Shown: positions 37,418 through 47,941 of the stretch, one piece after another | Position numbering within the stretch: the first letter of the stretch is position 1 | Layout of the letters: each line of letters starts with the position of its first letter | The notes under the pieces: model-generated | Told to the model about the DNA's origin: nothing | What the model saw: only the letters and a program-made list of their open reading frames with translations | The model's database searches: none | Made by a program: the position numbers and the translations under genes | Source of the DNA: Limosilactobacillus reuteri | GTDB taxonomy: Bacteria; Bacillota; Bacilli; Lactobacillales; Lactobacillaceae | NCBI RefSeq assembly: GCF_020784725.1 | Contig: NZ_JAJGTZ010000029.1 | Span: 1-64,000, forward strand | Direction: 5' to 3' | Length of the DNA stretch: 64,000 nucleotides

Positions 37418-38729
37418 CTATCAACCGTTGACCTTTCCGATTCAAGTACTTCACCTGAGAAACAGCTTGATTAACTTGGCGACAATTACAATTGATCCAA
37501 AAAATAACCCGCCCAGTTGGTCGACTTTGCGCGCGTCCAGCCCGACCCGCAATTTGCACTAATGCCGATGAAGAAAAAACTGGATCATCAGCACCTAAAA
37601 CATAGACATCAATTTCTGGAAAAGTAACTCCCCGTTCAAGAATAGAAGTCGTGACTAAAAAAGCGTAATCCCCATCGCGCATTTTTTGTACTTTTTCTAA
37701 TCGCTCTGGATCACTTGCATGAACAGTAGCAAAACGGAAAGTTCTAAAAGAATGCCGTAATGCAGCTTCAACTAATGCTAAATCTGCAATATGAGGAATA
37801 AATAGCAAAAAGCGATGACCTTCCCTTAGTGTTTCTTGCAACTGTTGAATAACTTGCGGGGGTAATTGCTGGCGCTCTAAACGTCGCCGCCATTCAAAAG
37901 CTAGTCTAACTTTTATTTGTGGAAGTAAATGCCCATGATAACGAAGGGGTAAATAATTAACAACTAATCGTTTACTTTTAATTTCTCGGAGCAAAGCATC
38001 TCCAGGGGTTGCAGTTAAGTAAAGACACCCTCCGTTCTCTTTTATCGCTTGCTTTGTTGCATATAATAACGAAGCATTAGCAGCATACGGAAAGGCATCT
38101 ACTTCATCAATAATTAAATTATCAAAAGCATGATAGAACCGAAGCAATTGATGGGTGGTACAAATAGTCAATTGGGCATAATGATAAGGTAATTCTTGTC
38201 GACCATGCAAAAGAGCAATATCACAATTAGCAAAAGCAGCTTTTAAACGAGGAAATAATTCTAAACAAACATCTACTCGTGGAGAAGCTATTCCAATTCT
38301 TTCACCACGTTTTATTGCTGCCGCGATACCCGCAAACATCATTTCAGTCTTGCCAGCACCCGTAACTGCCCATAATAATTGCTGAATATGATCAGCCATT
38401 CCTTGGGAAATTTTTTCTGAAGCTTGTTGCTGAAGAGGCGATAATTTTCCTTTCCAGGTTAATACCGGTTCGATAACCGTAAATTGATTTGGCTCTGGAA
38501 CATGATAAAATTTATTTAACGTTGAAACGCGCCCAAGATTAATGCAATGCGGACAATAGAACTCGCCTCGTGGCAAAGCACCCAGCGATTTTGCTGTGAC
38601 ATGATTGCAGCGATAGCACCTAATATTAGCAGCATCAATTCTGATTGTTGGCAGTTCTTGAATTCCCGATTGTATCCCCTCATGACGCGAAACCAAGACT
38701 CGTCTCCCATAATAATTGTCTAGATCCAT
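37395..38729 (-). CDS. comFA: ComFA, DEAD-like DNA translocase of competence
   Basis: Cytoplasmic helicase-type ATPase that helps pull transforming DNA through ComEC. The 444-residue product has a four-Cys zinc site near the N-terminus (CYRC...CPHC), Walker A AVTGAGKTEM, the DEVD box IIDEVDAFPY, motif III LTATP and the C-terminal helicase motif QIAGRAGRAQSRPTGRV. TAGGAGG supports the start. Upstream, on the minus strand, TACGTATA resembles the competence cin-box TACGAATA; induction by a competence sigma factor is possible. Confidence 0.93.
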   Translation of the reverse strand: MDLDNYYGRRVLVSRHEGIQSGIQELPTIRIDAANIRCYRCNHVTAKSLGALPRGEFYCPHCINLGRVSTLNKFYHVPEPNQFTVIEPVLTWKGKLSPLQQQASEKISQGMADHIQQLLWAVTGAGKTEMMFAGIAAAIKRGERIGIASPRVDVCLELFPRLKAAFANCDIALLHGRQELPYHYAQLTICTTHQLLRFYHAFDNLIIDEVDAFPYAANASLLYATKQAIKENGGCLYLTATPGDALLREIKSKRLVVNYLPLRYHGHLLPQIKVRLAFEWRRRLERQQLPPQVIQQLQETLREGHRFLLFIPHIADLALVEAALRHSFRTFRFATVHASDPERLEKVQKMRDGDYAFLVTTSILERGVTFPEIDVYVLGADDPVFSSSALVQIAGRAGRAQSRPTGRVIFWINCNCRQVNQAVSQVKYLNRKGQRLIDGMSVVQ

Positions 38730-38749
38730 TATTCACCTCCTACTTTATA

Positions 38750-38757
38750 TATACGTA
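38750..38757 (-). promoter_or_regulatory. Possible competence (cin-box-like) element of comFA
   Basis: TACGTATA differs from the streptococcal ComX box TACGAATA at one base and lies about 21 bases upstream of the comFA start. Short AT-rich motifs like this occur by chance, so confidence is low. Confidence 0.25.
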
Positions 38758-38790
38758 AATTACTCAAAATCGCACGAAGGAAGTTTAAAA

Positions 38791-39423
38791 ATGACAGAAC
38801 CATATTTAACAATCGCTAAAGACACCGCTTATGAGCAAACAATTAAAAAATCACAATTTATTTGCTCTTTATCCCGTGTCTCCTCAGAAGAAGAAGCTCA
38901 ACAGTTCATCGCCAGCGTTCAAACAGCTAACAAAAAAGCTACCCATAATTGCTTTGCATATATGATTGGTGACAACGACCAAATACAGCGGGAAAGTGAT
39001 AATGGCGAGCCGAGTGGAACAGCGGGAATCCCGATCCTTGAATCACTTAAACTCGCAAAGATCCATAATGTCGTAGCAGTAGTCACCCGTTATTTTGGCG
39101 GGATTAAACTAGGCGCAGGTGGTCTCATCCGGGCATATAGCAATACAACTACTGAAGCAATTCACCAAGCTGGTCTCGTCCAACGGATCAAGCAAGCGAT
39201 TCTAAAAATCACTGTTACCTATGCTCTTCACGATTCCCTTCTTTATTATCTCAAGGAAAACAATCTTGAGGTAGCCGGTGAAGAGTTTGGGGTTAACGTT
39301 GAAACAAGTATTTATGTAAATGAAACGGACTTAAAAAACGTCAAAGAGAAGCTCATTAATCGTTTTAACGACCAGCTTCAAATAACTGAGGGTGATCATC
39401 GCTTTAACGAAATTCCATATTAA
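38791..39423 (+). CDS. IMPACT/YigZ family protein
   Basis: 210 residues. The N-terminal UPF0029 domain shows KKSQFICSLSRVSSEEEAQQFI, ATHNCFAYMIG, the central signature DNGEPSGTAGIPILESL, and VAVVTRYFGGIKLGAGGLIRAYSNTTTEAI; the C-terminal domain (140-205) has an EF-G-V-like fold. Bacterial members are thought to act on nucleic acids or translation; the exact role is unknown. Start 38791 has AAGGAAG upstream; the longer reading adds a poorly coded N-terminus. Divergent from comFA, an arrangement common in lactobacilli. Confidence 0.88.
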   Translation: MTEPYLTIAKDTAYEQTIKKSQFICSLSRVSSEEEAQQFIASVQTANKKATHNCFAYMIGDNDQIQRESDNGEPSGTAGIPILESLKLAKIHNVVAVVTRYFGGIKLGAGGLIRAYSNTTTEAIHQAGLVQRIKQAILKITVTYALHDSLLYYLKENNLEVAGEEFGVNVETSIYVNETDLKNVKEKLINRFNDQLQITEGDHRFNEIPY

Positions 39424-39463
39424 AAAAATTCAGGTTAAAAACGATTTCTAACCTGAATTTTTT
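39423..39463. terminator. Bidirectional terminator after the IMPACT-family gene
   Basis: 15-bp stem AAAAAATTCAGGTTA / TAACCTGAATTTTTT between convergent genes. Confidence 0.9.
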
Positions 39464-39469
39464 AATATC

Positions 39470-40856
39470 CTATCTTTTCACACTCCGATAGTAACTTATC
39501 CAAATTACAATACAAAAAATTGTTAACATTCCAAAGGCTTCTTGAGTTCCAATCGCTGTAGAGACATTTCTCACCGTGTGGAGATGACTCTGACTGGCTG
39601 CAACAATCATCGCTACTAATGAGGTCCCAATTGCTCCGGCAAATTGCTGAAGGGTATTAAGAATTGCATTTCCTTGCGACTGCTTTTCTTTGCCAATGAC
39701 GGTTAGTGCACTTGTCATTACGCATCCCATGCACATTCCCATTCCACTCATATAGAGAATGTAAACAAGCGCAATAAATGTATTCGTTAAATGCCGTCCA
39801 GAAATTGTAAAAGCAATAAGCGCAATTAGACATAATGAAGTACCAGTCAAAATAGGCTTACGCGCGCCAAACTTATCTAAAATTCGTCCTCCCAATGGGG
39901 CAAATATCGCGCCAACAAAACCAGCCGGGAGGACAATCAAGCCAGCTGTCATTGCACTATTATCATTTACTAATTGAATATAGTTTGGTAAAAGGAACGC
40001 AAACCCCAAAGAAATAAGTTGAGTTAAAAAGGAAGCCAAGAACATACCCAGAAAATTTTTTATTTCTAAATAATCGTAATTGTAAAATTGGTTCTTTTAG
40101 GGTTAATGAACGCCAAGCAAAAAGTCCTATTCCTAAGCCCCCAATTAACAATGCACCACCAACTGAAAAGGTCATGAATGCTTGGCTTCCCAGGTTACTA
40201 AATCCTGTTACAAAACCACAGAACATGAATACAATCATTAACATGCTAAAAATATCAATTTGTTGCTTTTTAATCGGTGATTTTTGGGTAATTCCCCCTT
40301 CACCAAGCACAAACGAAATAATTAAAAGCGGAATTAATGAATAAAATACCCACCGCCAATTAAGCTTGCTGGCAACGAGTCCACCGAAAGTAGGACCAAT
40401 CGCTGGGGCAACTCCAGTAATAAGATTTCCAATCCCCATCATGAAGCCAATTCGGCTTGTTGGAACTTGTTCCATAATAATATTAAACATCAATGGTAAT
40501 GCAATCCCAGTTCCTATTCCCTGAATTGCACGACCAACTAAAAGCAACCAAAATGACGGTGCCAGTGCATCAATAATTATTCCACCAATAAAAAGCAAGT
40601 TTGCAACTGTAAAAAGCGTCTTTGTTCGGTAAGAGCTTTTCAAAATTGCCGATAAGGGAACAACGATTGCAACCAAGAGCAAATAAATGGAAGTCATCCA
40701 TTGGACCAGATTAGTAGTAATCGAATATTCACGCATTAGAATCGGAAAAGTCACATTCATCGCCGTTTCTACAATTACCCCACAAAATGACATCAATCCT
40801 GTTGCCACAATTGCCGCTACAACCTTTGCTGGAATTTTTTCAGTATTCGTATTCAT
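39470..40856 (-). pseudogene. Drug-efflux MFS transporter (EmrB/DHA2-like) with frameshift
   Basis: Two overlapping frames together make one exporter. The first (from 40856) gives an intact N-terminal part: MSFCGVIVETAMNVTFPILMREY, VQWMTSIYLLLVAIVVPLSA, GRAIQGIGTGIALPLMFNII and NLITGVAPAIGPTFGGL, typical DHA2 motifs, then runs into nonsense after LRLFRNKKF. The second resumes as GMFLASFLTQLISLGFAFLLPNYIQL and continues to 39470. The expected reading R-N-K-N-F-L-G-M is restored by removing one A from the run of six A (T run 40056-40061). A true frameshift, slippage-tolerant expression or a base-calling error are all possible. Co-transcribed with the MarR gene. Confidence 0.8.
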
Positions 40857-41266
40857 TTTTTCTCCTCGATCATCGTTGACAAGAACTGTTTTATTTTTGA
40901 AATATCTTGTTCACTAAAATCTGCTTTTAATTTCTCTTCATATTGTGTAATATACGCACTTACATCTGAAGATAATTTTTTGCCTTCTGCAGTAAGAGTA
41001 ACGACTTTTTGACGCCGATCTTCTGGTAACGGATGACGTTCAATTAAATTTTTCTTTGCCATTCGTTGAAGCAATACAGTAGTTGTTGACCTCTTTATTC
41101 CAAATTCATTTTCGATCTGGTGTTGATCACAACTATTTCCCGGGAAATGCGTTAAAAAATCAATAATCGACATTTGCATTCCTGTCAATCCATACCGCTG
41201 CGCAAATGTATTCATTTCTTGATTCATCGCATTGTTAGCTTGTTTTACTAAGCGACCTATTAACAT
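40853..41266 (-). CDS. MarR family transcriptional regulator
   Basis: 137-residue winged-helix repressor. QMSIIDFLTHFPGNSCDQHQIENEFGIKRSTTTVLLQRMAKKNLIERHPLPEDRRQKVVTLT covers the recognition helix and the DxR wing of MarR proteins. The stop overlaps the start of the exporter gene (ATGA), so it almost surely controls that exporter. A consensus promoter and a perfect 14-bp palindrome between promoter and gene point to autoregulation relieved by a ligand, probably an exported toxic compound. Confidence 0.9.
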   Translation of the reverse strand: MLIGRLVKQANNAMNQEMNTFAQRYGLTGMQMSIIDFLTHFPGNSCDQHQIENEFGIKRSTTTVLLQRMAKKNLIERHPLPEDRRQKVVTLTAEGKKLSSDVSAYITQYEEKLKADFSEQDISKIKQFLSTMIEEKK

Positions 41267-41283
41267 TCTTATTTCTCCTTTTC

Positions 41284-41297
41284 GTTAGTTAACTAAC
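41284..41297. promoter_or_regulatory. Probable MarR operator
   Basis: GTTAGTTAACTAAC, a perfect 14-bp palindrome directly after the -10 box of the marR promoter. Confidence 0.7.
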
Positions 41298-41300
41298 AAA

Positions 41301-41329
41301 ATTATAGTGTTATTTATCCTATTAATCAA
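41301..41329 (-). promoter_or_regulatory. Promoter of the marR-exporter operon
   Basis: TTGATT (41324-41329), 17-base spacer, consensus TATAAT (41301-41306). Confidence 0.75.
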
Positions 41330-41336
41330 TACAAAA

Positions 41337-41371
41337 AAAGAGACTAGGATTGTATTAACCTAATCTCTTTA
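41337..41371 (-). terminator. Terminator of the 86-residue membrane protein gene
   Basis: AAAGAGA-C-TAGG with CCTA-A-TCTCTTT, one mismatch; seven T follow on the minus strand. Confidence 0.7.
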
Positions 41372-41386
41372 ATAAACCTTATTTAA

Positions 41387-41647
41387 TTATCCTAAAATTA
41401 TCTCAGCAATATCAAGGACAATGATAATTCCTAAAATACTGCTTAAAAGCACTAAAATTTTTCTCGTATGTTGATCTTTTGATTGCAGTTTTTCCCAATT
41501 CATTCCTGCATACGCAATTAAGATCAACGCACAGCCAATGATACCGTATATCCCAGAATGAAAACCACGATTATCAATAGTGTAACTTGCTGCCATAAAA
41601 AGGCCAATTGCAAACAAAAGTCCCCATAATAGTTGCTTTTTATTCAT
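41387..41647 (-). CDS. Small membrane protein of unknown function (86 residues)
   Basis: Three predicted membrane segments (about 6-22, 31-49, 63-84), with a charged loop NWEKLQSKDQHTRK between the second and third. I recognise no characterised family. It follows the KimA-like gene by only 27 bases on the same strand and ends at the terminator, so it is probably co-transcribed with the potassium importer; a link to K+ or osmotic physiology is inference from position only. Confidence 0.65.
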   Translation of the reverse strand: MNKKQLLWGLLFAIGLFMAASYTIDNRGFHSGIYGIIGCALILIAYAGMNWEKLQSKDQHTRKILVLLSSILGIIIVLDIAEIILG

Positions 41648-41674
41648 TAAATCAATACTTTCTCTCTAATTAAA

Positions 41675-43513
41675 CTATTCTTGAAGGTGGTAGTTATAGC
41701 TAGCAACAATAATGTTCTCTCGGGAATTCAATAACGCCCGTAAACGAACACTAGTCTGATTATGCAAGGCCAATTGCCATGGATGTTTAGGAATAAATTG
41801 CGGAACAAGAACAGTCGTCGAATAATTTCTTGCTTCTGCTCGCTTTGCAATTACATCAACGAACCGTAACGTTGGTTTAGCAATTGAACGGTACGAAGAG
41901 TGAATATCAACAAAACGGACATCTGGATATTCAGCTTTAAATTCATTTGCCGTTTTATGCTCTTTTCCTGGATTCTCATCAAATGAAACGTGCATGGCAA
42001 TGACATAATCACCAATTGACCGAGCGTAATTAATTGCACCACGCGTCACCCGGGTTATATTACCAACTAAAACGATCACCGTTGCTCCATCATAATCATG
42101 TAATTGAACTTTCGTCTTTTCAGCAACCCGCAATTGAGCAGCTACTTTTACATAGTGCCGGTGAATCGAATGGAACATCCATAAAAGCAGCGGCATGATA
42201 ATTAAGTATGGCCAAACATTTGCAAAGTGTTGCCAGAACAAACAAATAACAAGGATAAATGAAATCAAGGCCCCGACTAGGTTAATAAAGGCTTTCCCTA
42301 ACCAAAAACCTTCCCGTTCTCTAAACCAGTGAATAATCATCCCAGATTGCGATAAAGTAAATGGAACAAATACCCCCACTGCATAAAGCGGAATTAACAT
42401 ATTAGTCTGACCATGAAAGATCAAGATCAAAATAATTGCTCCAATCGCCAATGAAATAATTCCGTTGGAGTAACCTAACCGATCACCGCGATCCATGAAC
42501 GCGTGCGGCATATATTTATCTTTTGCCATATTAAAAGCAAGAATTGGAAAGGCTGAGAAACCAGTATTAGCAGCGACTGCTAAAATCATTGCAGTTGAAA
42601 GTTGCAACAGGTAAAAACCTAACCCATGCCCCCCAAAGATTTGTGCTGCCATTTGGGAGAGAATTGTTGTCCGTGAATTAGGAACTACCCCCAGATAAAA
42701 GCTAAAGAAGATAACGGCAATAAAGAAGAACGCCAAAATAGCACTCATAATTGCCAGAGTAGTTGAAGCATTCTTTTCCTTAGGCTTATTAAAGTTAGGA
42801 ACAGCATTACTTACGGCTTCTACCCCAGTTAAGGATGACGAACCAGCCGAGAATGCCCGAATAAGTATAACAAATGACATTCCCGATACCGGTGTTCCAT
42901 AATCAACAATTGCCTGGTAATGAATATGACCAGTGGCAATATTATAGCCACCCCACACTACCATCGCAATCATCATAATAACAAAGAAATATACCGGAAT
43001 TGTGAGGAAGTTTGCACTTTCACTCATTCCCCGTAAATTCATAAACATAATTAAAAGAACAATAACGATCCCGATTGGAATTGAAAATTTATATAAAGCA
43101 GGGACTGCAGAAGTAATCGCTTCAACTCCAGATGTCGTTGAAACAGCCACCGTTAACATATAGTCAACTAGTAATGATCCTCCAGCAAATAATCCCCCAT
43201 TACTCCCCCAATTCCGCGTGGCAACGACATAAGCACCACCACCACTAGGATAGGCATGAATGATTTGCTGGTATGATAACGTGATAGCTAACAAAAGGAC
43301 CAACACAACTGCCGCAATCGGAATTGAATACCAAATTGCTGCTGCGGATAAAGTTACCAGAACAGTTGTAATTTGCTCTGGTCCATATGCTACTGACGAT
43401 ATTGCGTCAGAAGAAAGCATGGCTAATGCTTTAAATTTAGTTAAGTGTGTTTGCCCTTCATCAAGGGTTTTTAACGGTTTCCCGATTAAAACACGTTTCA
43501 AATAGCGCCACAT
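41675..43513 (-). CDS. kimA: KimA-like potassium importer (APC superfamily)
   Basis: 612 residues: an APC-fold membrane part with twelve helices and a cytoplasmic C-terminal domain of about 150 residues. The N-terminus (LKRVLIGKPLKTLDEGQTHLTKFKALAMLSSDAISSVAYGPEQI) closely follows Bacillus KimA (YdaO), a high-affinity K+/H+ symporter inhibited by c-di-AMP; AYPSGGGAYVVAT and GSSSLTGVEAVSNAVPNF are further family marks. The tail TVIVLVGNITRVTRGAINYARSIGDYVIAMHVSFDENPG has a UspA-like look. The B. subtilis gene has a c-di-AMP riboswitch; here only 84 bases precede the gene and I see no such structure. Confidence 0.85.
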   Translation of the reverse strand: MWRYLKRVLIGKPLKTLDEGQTHLTKFKALAMLSSDAISSVAYGPEQITTVLVTLSAAAIWYSIPIAAVVLVLLLAITLSYQQIIHAYPSGGGAYVVATRNWGSNGGLFAGGSLLVDYMLTVAVSTTSGVEAITSAVPALYKFSIPIGIVIVLLIMFMNLRGMSESANFLTIPVYFFVIMMIAMVVWGGYNIATGHIHYQAIVDYGTPVSGMSFVILIRAFSAGSSSLTGVEAVSNAVPNFNKPKEKNASTTLAIMSAILAFFFIAVIFFSFYLGVVPNSRTTILSQMAAQIFGGHGLGFYLLQLSTAMILAVAANTGFSAFPILAFNMAKDKYMPHAFMDRGDRLGYSNGIISLAIGAIILILIFHGQTNMLIPLYAVGVFVPFTLSQSGMIIHWFREREGFWLGKAFINLVGALISFILVICLFWQHFANVWPYLIIMPLLLWMFHSIHRHYVKVAAQLRVAEKTKVQLHDYDGATVIVLVGNITRVTRGAINYARSIGDYVIAMHVSFDENPGKEHKTANEFKAEYPDVRFVDIHSSYRSIAKPTLRFVDVIAKRAEARNYSTTVLVPQFIPKHPWQLALHNQTSVRLRALLNSRENIIVASYNYHLQE

Positions 43514-43597
43514 ACTATTTCTCCTTTGATTTTTACACTTTTTAAGTAGGTGACAATACTACAATTTATTCTTTAATTTTGCAACCTACAAATATAT

Positions 43598-45208
43598 CTA
43601 TTGATCTTTTTCTGGCATCTTTACCTTAGCATTAACCTTTTCTGCCGCAGGATCGATTTTTTTCATCCGGCTAGCCACAGCCCACCGATAAAATCCTAGC
43701 GAGCAGATGATGATAACAACAAAATCCCATGGGTACTTCAACCAGTCCTTGCCGCCAAATCCTTCACTTCCAATGTAAGAAACTATTGAGATAAAAACAA
43801 GATAAGCCAGCATCCAATAACTATTGCGTAAGTCACGTAGCCCTGATGCGTGACGATATTTAACTTCATAATAAAGATAGATTGGTAAGCCTAATAAGAT
43901 AACTCCAATCACCTGAACAGTTGTCGGCCACATTGTCCAATAAATTGAAAGGCTCGTCAAGATAAATGCAAATGGTGCCAACCAGGACATAAAACGGGGA
44001 TGAAACGGCCGCTTTAAATTAGCATTCATTTTCCGAAGCGACATCACAGTAACGGGACCAGTAAGATAAGCAATTAAAGTTGAACCGGTAATTACAGTGG
44101 CTAACAAGCTCCAATTTCTAAAGAGGCTAACCATTACTACCGCTAAAATTAGATCAACGACCATGGCAAACCGCGGAATCATGTACCGCCGTTCGAGCCG
44201 TCCTAACCATTGGGGCAAATGACCGGTATGAGTCATTGCTGCCAATGCTCGTGAAGCAGTTGCCACGAACGCAACCCCTGTTCCAAATGGTGAAACAAAA
44301 GCATCCATATATAGTAAAATTGCAAGCCAATTCATCCCCAGCAAGATCGCAATATCAGCAAATGGAGATGTATAGTTAATCCCATGCCATCCTTTTTGCG
44401 CTAATAAATTCGGATCAATTGCTCCAATAAAGGCAACTTGTAACATGACATAGATCACAGCGGTAATAATCATTGAAATCAATACGCCTCGCACGATATT
44501 TTTATGAGGATTAATCATTTCTCCCCCCATGTTGATTACCGTTTGAAAGGCATCATAAGACATAATAATTCCAGAAATAGCAGCTGCTTCAAAGATTGAT
44601 CGACTACCATATGGCATAAAAGTAGTTACGCTATGACCAAAATTACTAGGATGAAAACCCGCCGCAATAAGCATCACAATTGTCAATGTTGGTAATAAAA
44701 TTTTAAAAATTGATATTAAATTAGTAAAGCGAGTCATCAATTTTACCGACCAGAAATTGATCAAAGTAAAAACAAGCATGAAGCCAAATACAACTAACAA
44801 TCCCGGAGTCGTAATATTACCGTTTTTCATAAAGTGGTGGGTCCAATTCGCCCATGCCCACGGCCACGAACTCATATATTGAACTGAGGCTACTGCTTCC
44901 ATTGGGACTAAAGTGATTAATGAAATCCAATTTGCCCATGCAGCAATAAAGCCTAAAAACGGACCGTGGCTATACTGAGCGTAACGACTCATTCCTCCAC
45001 TTTCTGGAAACATTGCGCCTAATTCAACATAAGTAAGGGCAATACTAATAATGATTATTGCTCCCAAGATCCATGACAAAATAGCAGCTGGTCCCGCAAC
45101 CTTTGCAGCAGTTCCGGCACCAAACAACCATCCTGAACCAATTAAGGAATTTAAGGCAAGCATTACACCAGAAAATAGCGTTATCTTCTGGAACTTCATT
45201 TTTTCCAT
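43598..45208 (-). CDS. APC-family amino-acid permease, YveA-like
   Basis: 536 residues, about 12-13 membrane helices. FSGVMLALNSLIGSGWLFGAGTAAKVAGPAAILSWILGAIIIISIALTYVELGAMFPESGGMSRY is typical of the APC branch that contains the Bacillus aspartate/proton symporter YveA; aspartate/glutamate as substrate is a guess from this similarity. The C-terminus has an extra helix and a charged tail (MKKIDPAAEKVNAKVKMPEKD). AAAGGAA precedes ATG 45208; a second ATG nine bases later is also possible. It lies upstream of kimA on the same strand with an 84-base gap. Confidence 0.82.
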   Translation of the reverse strand: MEKMKFQKITLFSGVMLALNSLIGSGWLFGAGTAAKVAGPAAILSWILGAIIIISIALTYVELGAMFPESGGMSRYAQYSHGPFLGFIAAWANWISLITLVPMEAVASVQYMSSWPWAWANWTHHFMKNGNITTPGLLVVFGFMLVFTLINFWSVKLMTRFTNLISIFKILLPTLTIVMLIAAGFHPSNFGHSVTTFMPYGSRSIFEAAAISGIIMSYDAFQTVINMGGEMINPHKNIVRGVLISMIITAVIYVMLQVAFIGAIDPNLLAQKGWHGINYTSPFADIAILLGMNWLAILLYMDAFVSPFGTGVAFVATASRALAAMTHTGHLPQWLGRLERRYMIPRFAMVVDLILAVVMVSLFRNWSLLATVITGSTLIAYLTGPVTVMSLRKMNANLKRPFHPRFMSWLAPFAFILTSLSIYWTMWPTTVQVIGVILLGLPIYLYYEVKYRHASGLRDLRNSYWMLAYLVFISIVSYIGSEGFGGKDWLKYPWDFVVIIICSLGFYRWAVASRMKKIDPAAEKVNAKVKMPEKDQ

Positions 45209-45289
45209 TTCTTAGTTCCTTTCAGTTATAGTTTGGTTAAAAATTAATACTAATTTACTTTACCACAATTTAAGATTTTTAGATTAACT

Positions 45290-45620
45290 TTATAGTTGAA
45301 TCGCCTTAACTGGATTACTATTCTGCTTTATTATTTGAAGCAAATCTTTTATGACTAGAATTACAGTGGCAGTATTATCGTTTGAGTGACAACCTATTAA
45401 CCCCTCATTCTTAAAGATATCAGCATCAATAATAAAGGTAACTTAATGTTGTTTATCATTAACCAAGTTAAAAGGTAAAACAGCCCCACTTGTTCTTCAT
45501 AGCTAATTCTTCTGGGCGATCAAATCGGTATTTTTGAACATACTTACCTGCTTGTTCTACTGTATAAACGGGAGATGCTTAACAATTCGATAGCTTATTT
45601 TTTCGTCATTGATTTTTCTC
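45290..45620 (-). pseudogene. Decayed prolyl-tRNA editing protein (YbaK/ProX family)
   Basis: Reading across frames on the minus strand gives NDEKISYRIVKH, then (shifted) SPVYTVEQAGKYVQKYR, FDRPEELA, then (shifted) AVLPFNLVNDKQH, a TAA codon, VTFIIDADIFKNEGLIGCHSNDNTATVILVIKDLLQII to a stop at 45290. This follows ProX/PrdX-type deacylases (HPPVYTVEEA..., G-V-PF-L-ND, GFHPNDNTATV). At least two frameshifts, one in-frame stop and loss of the middle (about 50 residues) show a dead gene. The 5' end is approximate. Confidence 0.75.
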
Positions 45621-45628
45621 TAACAAAA

Positions 45629-45668
45629 AAAAGATCCTAATATTTGAAAATCAAACATTAGAATCTTT
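45629..45668 (-). terminator. Terminator of groESL
   Basis: Long imperfect stem AAAAGATCCTAATATTTGA / TCAAACATTAGAATCTTTT with a three-base loop; eight more T on the minus strand. Confidence 0.8.
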
Positions 45669-45702
45669 TCTGCCCACAAAATTAAATTTTATTCAGGTGA
45701 TA

Positions 45703-47331
<1,629 letters not shown>

Positions 47332-47422
47332 TTATGTCACCTCAAAATTAAATTCTTTATTTAAAAGAGACGGTGAAGGAATTTTATTCTTTCTGTCTCC
47401 TGCTCTTAATTCGCTTATTTAA

Positions 47423-47707
47423 CTATTCAACGATTGCTACTAAGTCTTTAGCATGAACAACTAAGAACTTTTCACCGTCGTATTCTACTTCATTGCCTGC
47501 GTACTTATCAAATAATACGCGATCGCCTTCCTTAACAGCTGGAGCAAGCTTTTGTCCGTTTTCCAAAGTACGACCTTCTCCAACGGCAATAACCTTTCCA
47601 GTAGTTGGCTTTTCCTTCACATTGGAAGCAAGGACAATTCCACCAACTGTCTTTTCTTCTTCAGTTTCAGCTTTTAGAACAACGCGATCTCCTAATGGTT
47701 TTAACAC
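47423..47707 (-). CDS. groES: Co-chaperonin GroES (10 kDa)
   Basis: Lid of the GroEL chamber. 94 residues: [45 protein letters not shown] contains the mobile loop that contacts GroEL, ending with [12 protein letters not shown]. Translation starts at GTG with GGAGGG six bases upstream. First gene of groESL; upstream lie a CIRCE element, a promoter and a CtsR heptad repeat. Confidence 0.97.
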   Translation of the reverse strand: MLKPLGDRVVLKAETEEEKTVGGIVLASNVKEKPTTGKVIAVGEGRTLENGQKLAPAVKEGDRVLFDKYAGNEVEYDGEKFLVVHAKDLVAIVE

Positions 47708-47741
47708 GTTAATCCCTCCATCTTGTTAATAAATTTTATTT

Positions 47742-47768
47742 TTAGCACTCAAGTTCATCAAGTGCTAA
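47742..47768 (-). promoter_or_regulatory. CIRCE element (HrcA operator) of groESL
   Basis: TTAGCACTC, nine bases, AAGTGCTAA; only one mismatch to the consensus inverted repeat. It lies in the groES leader, downstream of the -10 box. Confidence 0.93.
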
Positions 47769-47779
47769 TCACATGTTTA

Positions 47780-47807
47780 AATATAACATGTTCTCTTCAA
47801 AATGCAA
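47780..47807 (-). promoter_or_regulatory. Promoter of groESL
   Basis: TTGCAT (47802-47807), 16-base spacer, TATATT (47780-47785). A 7-bp inverted repeat ACATGTT / AACATGT (47771-47777 / 47785-47791) surrounds the -10 box. Confidence 0.55.
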
Positions 47808-47816
47808 CAAAAACAC

Positions 47817-47833
47817 TTTGACTTTTTTTGACC
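47817..47833 (-). promoter_or_regulatory. CtsR box of groESL
   Basis: Minus strand GGTCAAA, AAA, AGTCAAA, matching the CtsR heptad direct repeat; upstream of the -35 box. Confidence 0.8.
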
Positions 47834-47899
47834 ATTTTTTAAAACTTAAGGGATCCTACCTACAATCCATGACTTTTATTAATAATTTAGTAAACAAAA

Positions 47900-47933
47900 A
47901 GCATTGGTTGAACGCTTTCATCAAACCAATGCT
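47900..47933 (-). terminator. Terminator of rex
   Basis: AGCATTGGTT with AACCAATGCT (one bulged T), followed by TTTTTG on the minus strand. Confidence 0.75.
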
Positions 47934-47941
47934 CTCTTAAT

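Noticed and set aside
43514-43597. Search for a c-di-AMP (ydaO) riboswitch upstream of the KimA-like gene
   Set aside because: The gap to the next gene is only 84 bases and lacks the conserved ydaO core; no support.
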